Part shown: positions 41,045-50,522 of the stretch, one piece after another
Layout of the letters: each line of letters opens with the position of its first letter
Numbering within the stretch: the stretch's first letter is position 1
Assembly: GCF_002251365.1 (NCBI RefSeq)
Contig: NZ_NPJH01000021.1
Location: 1 to 64,000 of the forward strand
Length of the DNA stretch: 64,000 bases
DNA from: Prevotella sp. P3-122
Lineage (GTDB): Bacteria; Bacteroidota; Bacteroidia; Bacteroidales; Bacteroidaceae
Reading direction: 5' to 3'
Translations under genes and position numbers: made by a program
The notes under the pieces: model-generated
Told to the model about the DNA's origin: nothing
What the model saw: the letters and a program-made list of their open reading frames with translations, nothing else
Database searches by the model: none

Positions 41045-42037
41045 ATGAACTTTTTAACTAATGACAAGCTTTTGATTGTCGGTGCCGGCGGCATGATCGG
41101 TTCCAACATGGTACAGAGCGCACTTATGCTCGGCCTAACCCCAAACATTTGTCTTTACGACATCTATGAGCCAGGTGTACATGGCGTATTCGACGAAATA
41201 CAGCAGTGTGCCTTCCCTGGCGTAAACGTAACTTACACCGTTGACCCAGCTGAAGCTTTCACTGGTGCCAAGTATATTATTTCTTCCGGTGGTGCCCCAC
41301 GTAAAGACGGTATGACCCGTGAGGACCTCCTCAAGGGCAACTGCAAGATTGCTGCCGAGTTCGGCGACAACATCAAGAAGTATTGCCCAGAGGTTGAGCA
41401 CGTCGTTGTCATCTTCAATCCTGCCGACGTTACCGCCCTTACTGCTCTCATCCACTCTGGTCTGAAGCCAAACCAGCTCACATCCCTCGCAGCCCTTGAC
41501 TCTACCCGTCTGCAGCAGGCTCTCGCACTGGAGTTTGGCGTTCAGCAGGACAAAGTTACTGGTGCGCATACATATGGCGGTCATGGTGAGCAGATGGCCG
41601 TATTCGCATCTCAGGTAAAGGTCGACGGCAAGCCGTTGGCTGAGATGGGCCTTTCCGACGAGCGCTGGGAAGAAATCAAGCATCACACCGTACAGGGTGG
41701 CTCGAACATCATCAAGCTCCGCGGACGCAGCTCATTCCAAAGCCCTGCCTACAATGCAGTAAAGATGATAGAGGCTGCCATGGGAGGCGAGGTATTCACA
41801 CTCCCAGCAGGATGCTATGTAAACAACGATGAACTGGGCTACAAGAACGTTATGATGGCTATGCCTACCACCATAGACAAGACTGGCGTACACTTCACCA
41901 ATCCTGTAGGAACAGAAGAAGAGCTTGCCTCTCTCAACAAGTCCTACGAGCACCTCTGCAAGATGCGCGACGAGATTGTAGAGCTTGGCATCGTTCCTCC
42001 AGTAGCAGAATGGACAGAAATGAATCCAAACCTGTAA
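41045..42037 (+). CDS. mdh: Malate dehydrogenase (NAD-dependent)
   Basis: The 330-residue protein belongs to the LDH/MDH family. The NAD-binding GAGGMIGSNM is at residues 13-22. Substrate arginines lie in GGAPRKDGMTRED, and the catalytic histidine is in TYGGHGEQM. It interconverts malate and oxaloacetate, part of the succinate-propionate fermentation branch in Bacteroidales. It has its own terminator and stands alone. The family includes lactate dehydrogenases, but this residue pattern and length fit the MDH annotated in Bacteroidales. Confidence 0.92.
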   Translation: MNFLTNDKLLIVGAGGMIGSNMVQSALMLGLTPNICLYDIYEPGVHGVFDEIQQCAFPGVNVTYTVDPAEAFTGAKYIISSGGAPRKDGMTREDLLKGNCKIAAEFGDNIKKYCPEVEHVVVIFNPADVTALTALIHSGLKPNQLTSLAALDSTRLQQALALEFGVQQDKVTGAHTYGGHGEQMAVFASQVKVDGKPLAEMGLSDERWEEIKHHTVQGGSNIIKLRGRSSFQSPAYNAVKMIEAAMGGEVFTLPAGCYVNNDELGYKNVMMAMPTTIDKTGVHFTNPVGTEEELASLNKSYEHLCKMRDEIVELGIVPPVAEWTEMNPNL

Positions 42038-42092
42038 TTACCATAAGGTAGGTCCTATAAAAACCACCATAAATCATTTCATATTTTTTGAG

Positions 42093-42120
42093 GGTGCGGC
42101 CAGAATGGTCGCACCTTTTT
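42093..42120 (+). terminator. Terminator of mdh
   Basis: GGTGCGGCC pairs with GGTCGCACC (one G-T pair) around five bases, followed by TTTTT. Confidence 0.85.
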
Positions 42121-42173
42121 CATTCTTCCCCATACCCTACAAATTACATATTTTAAAATTTGTGCAATTAATT

Positions 42174-42205
42174 TTTGGTAGTGTTACAAGAATTAGGTAT
42201 TTTTG
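42174..42205 (+). promoter_or_regulatory. Promoter of the FAS1-SusCD operon
   Basis: TTTG (42174-42177), a 20-base spacer and TATTTTTG (42198-42205) fit the consensus. The start codon of the first gene is 262 bases further on, so the mRNA has a leader of about 250 bases (42212-42466). The leader has no clear riboswitch or gene. Confidence 0.72.
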
Positions 42206-42466
42206 CAAGGTGAAAGCAAAAATTATGGTTCGAGGACAAAATTCATAGTTCCTTTCCGCCATGTTAATTGAGCCTTCCTATCAACAACTAAGACCAAGAG
42301 CGAAAACGCCTAAAGCCAACGTTATGAAACCAACCTCTTGAAACGATCATACCCACCAGAGTACGCCTAAGCACTTTTTTCATGCTGTCATTGCGGAAAC
42401 ATGGTGGTCAATTCGTATTAAAAATAAGAAATTTCTAAAAATGTTATATAACTAAATCGTTTATTT

Positions 42467-45325
42467 ATGAACTACCGCTTTTCTGAACTAACAAAAAAGA
42501 CGATGATGTCTTTTTGCGTAGCAGCGTTATGTGGTGGGTTCGCAGCTTGTACCGACGACTATGACCTTGACGACCCGGGCAACTATCCGAGTTGGCTTGG
42601 CAATAGTATTTTCGACGAGCTAAAAAATCCTAACCAAAACGTGCTGACCGGTACATTTAACAACTATGTCAAACTCATTGAGGACCTGGGCTATGCCGAG
42701 ACATTGGCAAAGACAGGTTCTAAGACCGTGTTCCCCGCCAACGACGAGGCTTTCGCGAGGTTCTTCAGCAACAACAGCTGGGGCGTGAGCAGATACGAGG
42801 ACTTGACGGAGGCACAGAAGAAACTTCTGCTCTACAACTCCATGCTCGACAACGCCATTCTCGTCGAGCTGCTCTCTAACGTGTCTGACGGAAAAACATC
42901 CGTTGCTTCCGGTATTGCCATGAAGCACCAGACGGGTGCCAATGTCATCGACTCCGTGTCATACTTCTATGGAGCCACAGACCTACCAAAGAACAACAAG
43001 TATTGGGATTGGTACAACAGCCACGGCATCAACCTCGTCATGGACGGCACACGTCCTATGATGGTACACTTCACCGCCGAGCAGATGACAGCCAACGACA
43101 TCAGCACAACTGGCGCCAACAGCGACTTTGCCATCATCACTGGTGAGGAGTACAACGACTCTGCGGCAACAGCCTACATCTTCCGTGACCGCATCATCAG
43201 GCCCGACGTTACCTGCCAGAATGGTTACATACACCAGATGCAGGATGTCATCGTGCCTCCGGGCAACATGGCTGAGCTGCTCCGCACTAATCCAACAACT
43301 ACCATCTTCAGCCGTATGCTTGAGCGCTTCAGCGCACCTTACTACAGCCTGTCGGTGACAAACAACTACAACGACTGGGCAGTGGCAAACGGTAAGACTA
43401 CCATCGACTCCATCTTCCAGAAGAGGTATCTCAGCTCTTACTCACAGGGAGGTACACTCCGTGACGACCCGAACGGTACCACTCTGAGCACCGACTATGT
43501 GCTGCCTTACGATCCAGGATGGAACGCATACTACACACAGGGTACCAACAGCAACCTGAGCGATGTGGCTGCAATGTTCGTTCCTTCTGACGAGGCAATG
43601 AAGAAGTACTTCCTCCCCGGTGGCGAGGGTGCATTCCTTATTAACCGTTTCGGCAGCTTCTCCAACGACGAGGAGCATCTCATGCAGAACATCGACTCGA
43701 TTCCGCAGGACATCGTCTGCGCTTTCGTGTCAATGCTTATGAAGAGCTCGTTCATCGCCGCAGTACCAAGCAAGTTCGACAATGTTCCCGATGACTCCAA
43801 CGACCCGATGGGACTCACCATCGACGAGATCAGCAAGACTGAGGACGGAAAATACGATGTGAAGATTGCCAACAATGGTGTCATCTACATCCTCAACACC
43901 GTACACGCCCCCAACAAGTATGTTGCTGTATCGGCTCCCGCCCTGCTCAACAAGGACATGAGGGTTATGAACTGGGGTATTTTCAACAAGACCAACCGCG
44001 ACCAGAACTATGGTCTGGGTCTTAACTTCTATGCATACCTTCTGGCCATGGATGCAAACTATGGTCTGTTCATCCCCAACGACGCAGCGTTCGACAAGTA
44101 CTATATAGACCCAATCTCATTGGCCACACAGCCACGAGTGCTGCACTACTTCTATAACTCCAGCAAGTCTCCGTACATCTTCTGCTCGGCAAGGAACTTC
44201 AACCCCACCACCGGCGAGATAAGCAATGACAGTACCATCCTTACTAACTCGCAGTTCCCCGTAACTCAGTTCATTGATATCCTCAACACTCACACTGTGG
44301 TGCTTGAAGACGGCGAGGAAATGGGAGCTAACAAATACTATAAGACAAAGAATGGTGGTACCATCTATTTCGACAAGGCCAACAGCACCGTTATGGGTGG
44401 AGCACAGATGGACAACGGTGTGGCACCATCCAGGATTCTTCAGGTTGACAACCAGAAGAACGGTAAGTCGTACACCCTCGATCACGTCATAGAGATGCCA
44501 CAGAACTCCGTATACAAAGTTCTCTCCGGCACACAGCAGTTCTCTGACTTCTTCGACCTTTGCAACGATGACCGTGCCGACTCCATCCGTGAGTTCGCAG
44601 GTATCTCCACAAAGACCATTGAGGGAACAAAGATTTCTCCTATGACACGTTTCTACACCTTCCGTACTGGTGTAACCGGTTACTACGGTCTTGACTTCAA
44701 CGTCAACTACTTCAGCTCTTACAACTACACCGTCTACGCTCCCGACAACAGCGCTATGGAGATAGCACGCCAGAAGGGCCTGCCCACATGGGACGACCTT
44801 TACGCAATCTTCAAGCAGCATGTTGATTCCGAAGATGGCGATCCTGCCAAGATACAGGCACAGGCTGAAGTACTTGCAAAGGTAGAGGCCATCAACGATT
44901 TCATCCGCTACCACTTCCAGAACAACTCCGTTTATGTTGACAATACCGTTGGCAGCGGCGAGTACATGACCGCTGCTTCCGATACTCTCGGTATCGCCTA
45001 CAAGGTTAATGTAGTTGGAGGCGGCAACAAGTTCACCGTTATCGACGGTTCCAACCAGTCTGTTGAAGTCAACGGCAACGGCAAGCTCATCAACAAGATG
45101 ACCCGCGACTACGTGTTTGCAAAGTCTGCACAGGACGCACGCAACCTTACTACTAACTCCATATCCACTTCCTCATTCGCTGTCGTCCATGAGATTGACA
45201 AGCCTCTCTGCAAAAACGCCGACGGACGCTACGACGGCATGTGGGCATCAGCAAAAGCCAAGAAGGGGCTCGTGGAGCATAGAAACCTCTTCCTGCAAAG
45301 GCAGAAAGAAATGTATAGGAAATAA
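42467..45325 (+). CDS. Surface lipoprotein with about four FAS1 (fasciclin) domains
   Basis: The 952-residue protein has a lipoprotein signal with the lipid cysteine at Cys28 (GFAAC) followed by TDDYDLDD. Acidic residues after the cysteine are typical of lipoproteins sent to the outer face in Bacteroidota. FAS1-like units are recognised by their TVFPANDEAF-type motif: VFPANDEAFARF near residue 88, VPSDEAMKKYF, LFIPNDAAFDKYY and YTVYAPDNSAM. FAS1 domains in other organisms act in adhesion and protein or glycan contacts. It is the first gene of a seven-gene operon, 14 bp before SusC. Proteins of this kind are known beside SusC/SusD in Bacteroidota, but the ligand is not known to me. Confidence 0.87.
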   Translation: MNYRFSELTKKTMMSFCVAALCGGFAACTDDYDLDDPGNYPSWLGNSIFDELKNPNQNVLTGTFNNYVKLIEDLGYAETLAKTGSKTVFPANDEAFARFFSNNSWGVSRYEDLTEAQKKLLLYNSMLDNAILVELLSNVSDGKTSVASGIAMKHQTGANVIDSVSYFYGATDLPKNNKYWDWYNSHGINLVMDGTRPMMVHFTAEQMTANDISTTGANSDFAIITGEEYNDSAATAYIFRDRIIRPDVTCQNGYIHQMQDVIVPPGNMAELLRTNPTTTIFSRMLERFSAPYYSLSVTNNYNDWAVANGKTTIDSIFQKRYLSSYSQGGTLRDDPNGTTLSTDYVLPYDPGWNAYYTQGTNSNLSDVAAMFVPSDEAMKKYFLPGGEGAFLINRFGSFSNDEEHLMQNIDSIPQDIVCAFVSMLMKSSFIAAVPSKFDNVPDDSNDPMGLTIDEISKTEDGKYDVKIANNGVIYILNTVHAPNKYVAVSAPALLNKDMRVMNWGIFNKTNRDQNYGLGLNFYAYLLAMDANYGLFIPNDAAFDKYYIDPISLATQPRVLHYFYNSSKSPYIFCSARNFNPTTGEISNDSTILTNSQFPVTQFIDILNTHTVVLEDGEEMGANKYYKTKNGGTIYFDKANSTVMGGAQMDNGVAPSRILQVDNQKNGKSYTLDHVIEMPQNSVYKVLSGTQQFSDFFDLCNDDRADSIREFAGISTKTIEGTKISPMTRFYTFRTGVTGYYGLDFNVNYFSSYNYTVYAPDNSAMEIARQKGLPTWDDLYAIFKQHVDSEDGDPAKIQAQAEVLAKVEAINDFIRYHFQNNSVYVDNTVGSGEYMTAASDTLGIAYKVNVVGGGNKFTVIDGSNQSVEVNGNGKLINKMTRDYVFAKSAQDARNLTTNSISTSSFAVVHEIDKPLCKNADGRYDGMWASAKAKKGLVEHRNLFLQRQKEMYRK

Positions 45326-45339
45326 TACCCACCACGATT

Positions 45340-48300
45340 ATGAAAACAAATAAGATAAAATACCTGCTCCTGGCAGCATTCGCAATGGTCTCCGCCTTTG
45401 CCTCAGCTCAAGGAATACGTATATCGGGTACCGTCATGGCTCCTGATGGACCGGTGATGATGTGTAATGTCACCGAGCGTGATGCCAACAACCGTATCGT
45501 CTCTGCATCGCAGACCGACATCAACGGTAACTTCTCTATGGAAATCAAGAGCACGGCCAACAAGCTCCAGGTTTCCTATATCGGCTACAAGACCAAGACT
45601 GTGCCTATCGGCGACAAGACGGTCTTCGACATCGAGATGGAAGACCAGCAGACTCTTAAGGAGGTTGTTGTTGTCGCAAAGAAGCGCTTCAACCACGGTG
45701 GTCTGGCCATTCCTGCCAACGAGGTGTCTGTAGCATCCCAGACGTTCGACATGAGCAACGTGGAAGGTCTTGCCTTCACCTCTGCCGACGAGGCTCTGCA
45801 AGGTCAGATTGCCGGTCTCGACATCGTTGCCAACTCCGGTAACCTTGGTGCCGGTACATCAATGCGCCTGCGTGGTGTCACCTCCATCAACGGTAGTGCC
45901 GAGCCTCTGATTGTTGTCGACGACAACATCTTCGACAACCCCGACGCGACCTTCGACTTCCAGAACGCCAACGAGGAGACATATGCCTCACTGCTCTCCA
46001 TCAACCCGCAGGATATCGCCGACATCCAGGTCCTGAAGGATGCCGCCGCCACCGCCATCTGGGGCTCACGTGGTGCAAATGGTGTTATCCAGATACGCAC
46101 GAAGCGTGGTTCGCGTGGTGCTACGCGCATCGACTACTCGCTCCGCGTGCAGGCAAGCTGGCAGCCCAAGGGCTACAACCTGCTCAATGGTGACGACTAC
46201 ACCATGATGCTCAAGGAGATGTACTACAACCCGTCACAGAGTGCGTCCTCAACGACCAACATCAACGAGATCAACTACAACAAGAGCTGGGCTGAGTATG
46301 AGAACTGGAACAACAACACCGACTGGGTAGATGCCGTAACACAGACGGGCTGGAGCCAGTACCACTACCTAACAATAGCCGGTGGTGGTGAGAAAGCCAA
46401 CTTCCGCATCTCTGCCGGTTACGACCACCAGAACGGTACCATCATCAAGCAGTCGCTTGACCGTTTCTCCACCAAGCTGGCTCTCGACTATTTCGTCAGC
46501 GACCGTATCACCTTCCGCGTGACATTCCCGCTGACCTACACCAGCAACAACCGTAACTTCGACGACAACATCCTCGGACGTGCGCAGAAGGTGTCTCCAA
46601 ACATGGGCATCTACCGCCAGAACGCTGACGGCAGCAACACCAACGAGTACTACACCATGCTGCCTACAGGTGGCGACTACGCGGGCTCTACTGCTCCAAA
46701 CACTTCTTCCAAGGAGCTTGAATCCATCCGCAACCTCGGCAACCCTGTAGCCATTGCCAACCTTGCATGGCGTCACGAGAAGACTTACCGTATCTCGCCT
46801 GAGTTCAAGCTCGACTACAAGCTCCTCGGAACAGACGACGACAAGACCAAGCTCGACTATACCGGTATGGTATACATGGACATCTATGCCTCAAGTACAC
46901 CTAAGTTCTGGCCAGGCTCTCTCTTCACAAAAACTTGGACAGACAGCAACTACAACCGTAACGAGAACAACGAGTACAACTCTCTCGGCTTTACCACACG
47001 CCACACCCTGACATTCACCCCGGCATTCAAGAACAAGGACTGGTATGCCACCATGTTCGGACGTTGGGAAATGACAACCGGTAACAACAACAGCCAGTAC
47101 CAGCTACGCGTCAACACACCTAACGATGTCAACTCCACCAGTGTTGACGGTGGTGACCTCAGCGACATGAAGACGGGCAACGGACAGTGGCGTAGCATGT
47201 CGGCACTCTTCAACGGTCACTTCTCATACAAGAGCCGCTACTCGCTCGGTGTCTCTGTACGCGCCGACGGTACAACTAAGTTCGGTGACACCAAGAAGTG
47301 GGGTTACTTCCCCGGTATCTCCGCACGTTGGAACATCAGCGACGAGAAATTCATGAAATGGGCCAACAAGTGGCTGTCCATGCTCTCCTTCCGCCCGTCA
47401 TGGGGTATCGTAGGTAACCAGCCGGGCAGCGAGTACCTGCAGTACGCGCGCTACGCTACGGGCGCTATCTATGGACAGGTTGGTAACAACGACGGAACAA
47501 CCTACCTGGAGGCACTACAGCTCAACAAACTGAAGTGGGAGAAGACCACACAGACTAACCTTGGAGGTGACTTCGGTTTCTTCAACGGACTCATCACCGG
47601 TGATTTCAACTACTACTACAAGAAGACACGCGACCTGCTCATGAAGGACGTGCGCATTCCTTCAACAACCGGTTTCAGCACATTGGCATGGACCAATGTC
47701 GGCGACATGGAGAACAAGGGATGGGAGCTTAACATCGAGGCCAACAAATTCATCAACATCGGTAAGTTCTCAATGAGCGCCAACTTCAACATCTCACAGA
47801 ACTTCAACAAGATACTGGCTATGGACGAGAGCGTGCTCGAGTCTATCAACTCCGACTGGGATGCCTCGAAACGAGGTTCTTACCTCAACCGCATACAGAT
47901 TGGCAACCCTCTGGGTTCTATCTACGGTCTTAGATTCAAGGGTGTATACCAGTATACATACGAGTACCTTATTAATATGAAGGAGCGTAACAACTGGTCG
48001 GGCGAGGACCTCCGCAACTACATCAACAACGAGTTCCTGCCAAGCGGCAAGACGGCTCCTATCGCTATCGACAACGAGGGCAAGGTGCTTATGAGCTCTA
48101 CAGGCGAGCCTGTTCGTCAGGTATACAACTTCAAGGACGGCTCCTCTACTTATAAGTTCCAGGGCGGTGACGCCATCTACGAGGATATCAACAACGACGG
48201 ACAGATCAACTCACTCGACATCGTTTACCTCGGCAACTCCAACCCGAAGGTCAGCGGAGGTTTCGGCTTCAACTTCTTCTGGGGCAGCAACTGGTCGCTC

Positions 48301-48735
48301 AAGACTTCGTTCAGCTACCGTGCCGGCGTGAAGGTTGTCAACAGTGCTAAGATGGGACTCGAGCAGATGTTCAACGCATACAACCAAAGCTCTGCCGTTA
48401 ACTGGCGCTGGCGCAAGAACGGTGATGTCACCAACATCCCACGCGCCATGTTCGATACCGGTTACAACTTCCTTGGTTCCGACCGCTACGTTGAGGATGC
48501 TTCATTCATACGTATGAGCTACATCCAGCTGGTTTACAACTTCAACAAGAAGCTGCTCAAGGCACTGGGCATGCGCAGGCTCCAGCTTAGCATCTCTGGC
48601 CAGAACCTCTTCTGCTGGTCAAAGTATAGCGGAACAGACCCTGAGCACTCTGCAGGCGCATGGGGTATCGCATATGACAACTCGCAGACTCCTCGAAGCA
48701 AATCTGTGACGATGAACATTAATGTTGGATTCTAA
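45340..48735 (+). CDS. SusC/RagA-family TonB-dependent outer membrane transporter (first copy)
   Basis: The 1131-residue protein has a signal peptide (about 1-23, ending ASAQ) and a carboxypeptidase-regulatory-like domain (about 26-100). A TonB-box-like segment LKEVVVVAKK follows near residue 107. The plug domain has the SusC hallmark LRGVTSINGSAEPLIVVDD (about 176-194). The C-terminal 800 residues form the barrel and end in an aromatic residue (NINVGF). It forms the channel that a SusD lid closes and imports a substrate with TonB energy. The SusD gene follows 14 bp later. The substrate is unknown. Confidence 0.95.
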   Translation: MKTNKIKYLLLAAFAMVSAFASAQGIRISGTVMAPDGPVMMCNVTERDANNRIVSASQTDINGNFSMEIKSTANKLQVSYIGYKTKTVPIGDKTVFDIEMEDQQTLKEVVVVAKKRFNHGGLAIPANEVSVASQTFDMSNVEGLAFTSADEALQGQIAGLDIVANSGNLGAGTSMRLRGVTSINGSAEPLIVVDDNIFDNPDATFDFQNANEETYASLLSINPQDIADIQVLKDAAATAIWGSRGANGVIQIRTKRGSRGATRIDYSLRVQASWQPKGYNLLNGDDYTMMLKEMYYNPSQSASSTTNINEINYNKSWAEYENWNNNTDWVDAVTQTGWSQYHYLTIAGGGEKANFRISAGYDHQNGTIIKQSLDRFSTKLALDYFVSDRITFRVTFPLTYTSNNRNFDDNILGRAQKVSPNMGIYRQNADGSNTNEYYTMLPTGGDYAGSTAPNTSSKELESIRNLGNPVAIANLAWRHEKTYRISPEFKLDYKLLGTDDDKTKLDYTGMVYMDIYASSTPKFWPGSLFTKTWTDSNYNRNENNEYNSLGFTTRHTLTFTPAFKNKDWYATMFGRWEMTTGNNNSQYQLRVNTPNDVNSTSVDGGDLSDMKTGNGQWRSMSALFNGHFSYKSRYSLGVSVRADGTTKFGDTKKWGYFPGISARWNISDEKFMKWANKWLSMLSFRPSWGIVGNQPGSEYLQYARYATGAIYGQVGNNDGTTYLEALQLNKLKWEKTTQTNLGGDFGFFNGLITGDFNYYYKKTRDLLMKDVRIPSTTGFSTLAWTNVGDMENKGWELNIEANKFINIGKFSMSANFNISQNFNKILAMDESVLESINSDWDASKRGSYLNRIQIGNPLGSIYGLRFKGVYQYTYEYLINMKERNNWSGEDLRNYINNEFLPSGKTAPIAIDNEGKVLMSSTGEPVRQVYNFKDGSSTYKFQGGDAIYEDINNDGQINSLDIVYLGNSNPKVSGGFGFNFFWGSNWSLKTSFSYRAGVKVVNSAKMGLEQMFNAYNQSSAVNWRWRKNGDVTNIPRAMFDTGYNFLGSDRYVEDASFIRMSYIQLVYNFNKKLLKALGMRRLQLSISGQNLFCWSKYSGTDPEHSAGAWGIAYDNSQTPRSKSVTMNINVGF

Positions 48736-48749
48736 AAACAGAGACATAT

Positions 48750-50516
48750 ATGAAATTCAATAATATAATAAAGATGATGGCGGTGGCAGCAGTAGCCGTT
48801 ACGGGTCTGTCCAGCTGCGATGATTTCCTGACCATCTATCCTACCGACAAGACCATCGGCGAAGACTTCTGGAAAACTAAGGAGGACGTCGACAACATGG
48901 TCACAGGAGCATACAGCAGCATGCTCTCCTCAGAAATACAGCGCAGAGCCATCATCTGGGGTGCATACCGCTCCGACGAGCTTGTCAAGAACTCCAGCTT
49001 CAGTAGCACCGACCTTGACAATATCTCTGCTGTAAACCTGCTGCCCACCAACGGCTACAACAGCTGGGCAAGCTTCTACAGCGTCATCAACCGCTGCAAT
49101 ATCGTTCTTAGCCATGCAGAAGCTGTTATGGAAGAGGACCCGCAGTTTACACTTGGCGACTACAACACTGCCCGGGGCCAGATGCTTTCATTGCGCTCAC
49201 TCTGCTACTTCTATCTGGTAAGGGCATTCCGCGACGTACCATACACCACACAGTCTTACGAGACGGATGACGTCAACATGATTATTGCCCAGACCAGTCC
49301 CGACAGTGTGCTACAGCACTGTATCGACGACCTGGAAGAGGCTTCTAAGTATGTGTTGAAGACTGGTGCCTATGGTAGAGGCAACTGGCGCAACAAGGGT
49401 TACTTCACCCGTGATGCCGTCAACGCACTGCTCGCCGACATCTATCTCTGGCGCGCATCGATGACCAAGAGTGCAAGCGACTACGAGAAATGTATCGAAT
49501 ACTGCGACAAGGTTATCGAGGCCAAGGACCTGTACTACCGCGAGAACCACAACATGGCCGCAAGCGCTGACAAGAGCAATATCTATCACCTCACATCAGG
49601 TTCCATCGCATTCTCTACGATTTTCGGCTCCTCTTACGGAAATGCCGAGGAAAGCATTCTGGAATGGCAGTACGATGGTACGGCAAACACCAACATCGGA
49701 CTGGAGAACCTATACTACATGACAGGTTCGGAAAAAGAGCACAAGAGCTACGGCGAGGTAATGGCATCAAGCGTATTCAACGTTGTTGACGAGAATGCAA
49801 GCAATTCTAACGGACGCAAGATGTACCAGTCGAAGAACGACCGCCGCTTCTGGGACAATGTCTATGAAGTAGGCAGTGAGGAAGCATCCGAGCTGTACGT
49901 TAGAAAGATGATTGGTACTGATGGCTACCTACAAGGCACAACCGTACCGACAGTGGGAATGTCACGTACAACAAGCCGCGCCTTCAAATATTTCCGTCAG
50001 AACTGGATTGTTTACCGACTCACCGACGTGATGCTTATGAAGGCTGAGGCACAGGTGCAGCTGGCTACAAGCGACGAAGACGAACTCCTCACAAAAGCAT
50101 TCGCGCTCGTACAGACCGTAAACAAGCGCTCTATGCTCTCTAACGCTACCGACACTCTGAAGATGGCCGACTTCAAGACCATTGATGATATGGAGCAGCT
50201 CGTTCTCGCAGAGCGCGGACGCGAGCTGTGCTTCGAGGGCAAGCGCTGGTTCGACCTCGTGCGCTACGGCTACCGCCACATGGAAGGCGTGGACATCACA
50301 ACCAAGCTCGCCGACAGAGCATCATGGCCAGCATTGAGCAAGAACATGATGAAGATTGTCACAAGAAAGTACGAGAGCGGTGGTGATGCCGTATCGTTCA
50401 AGATGAAGAGCGAGCCATATCTCTACTTCCCGATACAGCGAAGCGAGATTAACGTGAACAGTCTGCTCAAGCAGAATCCGGTTTACTTCGATGATGAAAC
50501 AACAAGTAAAAATTAG
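48750..50516 (+). CDS. SusD/RagB-family surface lipoprotein (first copy)
   Basis: The 588-residue protein has a lipoprotein signal with Cys23 (LSSC) followed by DDFLTIYPTD, the classic SusD start. TPR-like helical parts are seen (YNTARGQMLSLRSLCYFYLVRAFRDVPYT in pieces), and the C-terminal RGRELCFEGKRWFDLVRYG motif is intact. SusD proteins bind substrate over the SusC channel. It is 6 bp before the next FAS1 gene. Confidence 0.95.
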   Translation: MKFNNIIKMMAVAAVAVTGLSSCDDFLTIYPTDKTIGEDFWKTKEDVDNMVTGAYSSMLSSEIQRRAIIWGAYRSDELVKNSSFSSTDLDNISAVNLLPTNGYNSWASFYSVINRCNIVLSHAEAVMEEDPQFTLGDYNTARGQMLSLRSLCYFYLVRAFRDVPYTTQSYETDDVNMIIAQTSPDSVLQHCIDDLEEASKYVLKTGAYGRGNWRNKGYFTRDAVNALLADIYLWRASMTKSASDYEKCIEYCDKVIEAKDLYYRENHNMAASADKSNIYHLTSGSIAFSTIFGSSYGNAEESILEWQYDGTANTNIGLENLYYMTGSEKEHKSYGEVMASSVFNVVDENASNSNGRKMYQSKNDRRFWDNVYEVGSEEASELYVRKMIGTDGYLQGTTVPTVGMSRTTSRAFKYFRQNWIVYRLTDVMLMKAEAQVQLATSDEDELLTKAFALVQTVNKRSMLSNATDTLKMADFKTIDDMEQLVLAERGRELCFEGKRWFDLVRYGYRHMEGVDITTKLADRASWPALSKNMMKIVTRKYESGGDAVSFKMKSEPYLYFPIQRSEINVNSLLKQNPVYFDDETTSKN

Positions 50517-50522
50517 TCAACA

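Noticed and set aside
44117..44914. 265-codon open frame on the minus strand
   Set aside because: It lies fully opposite the first FAS1 lipoprotein and shows no recognisable domain.
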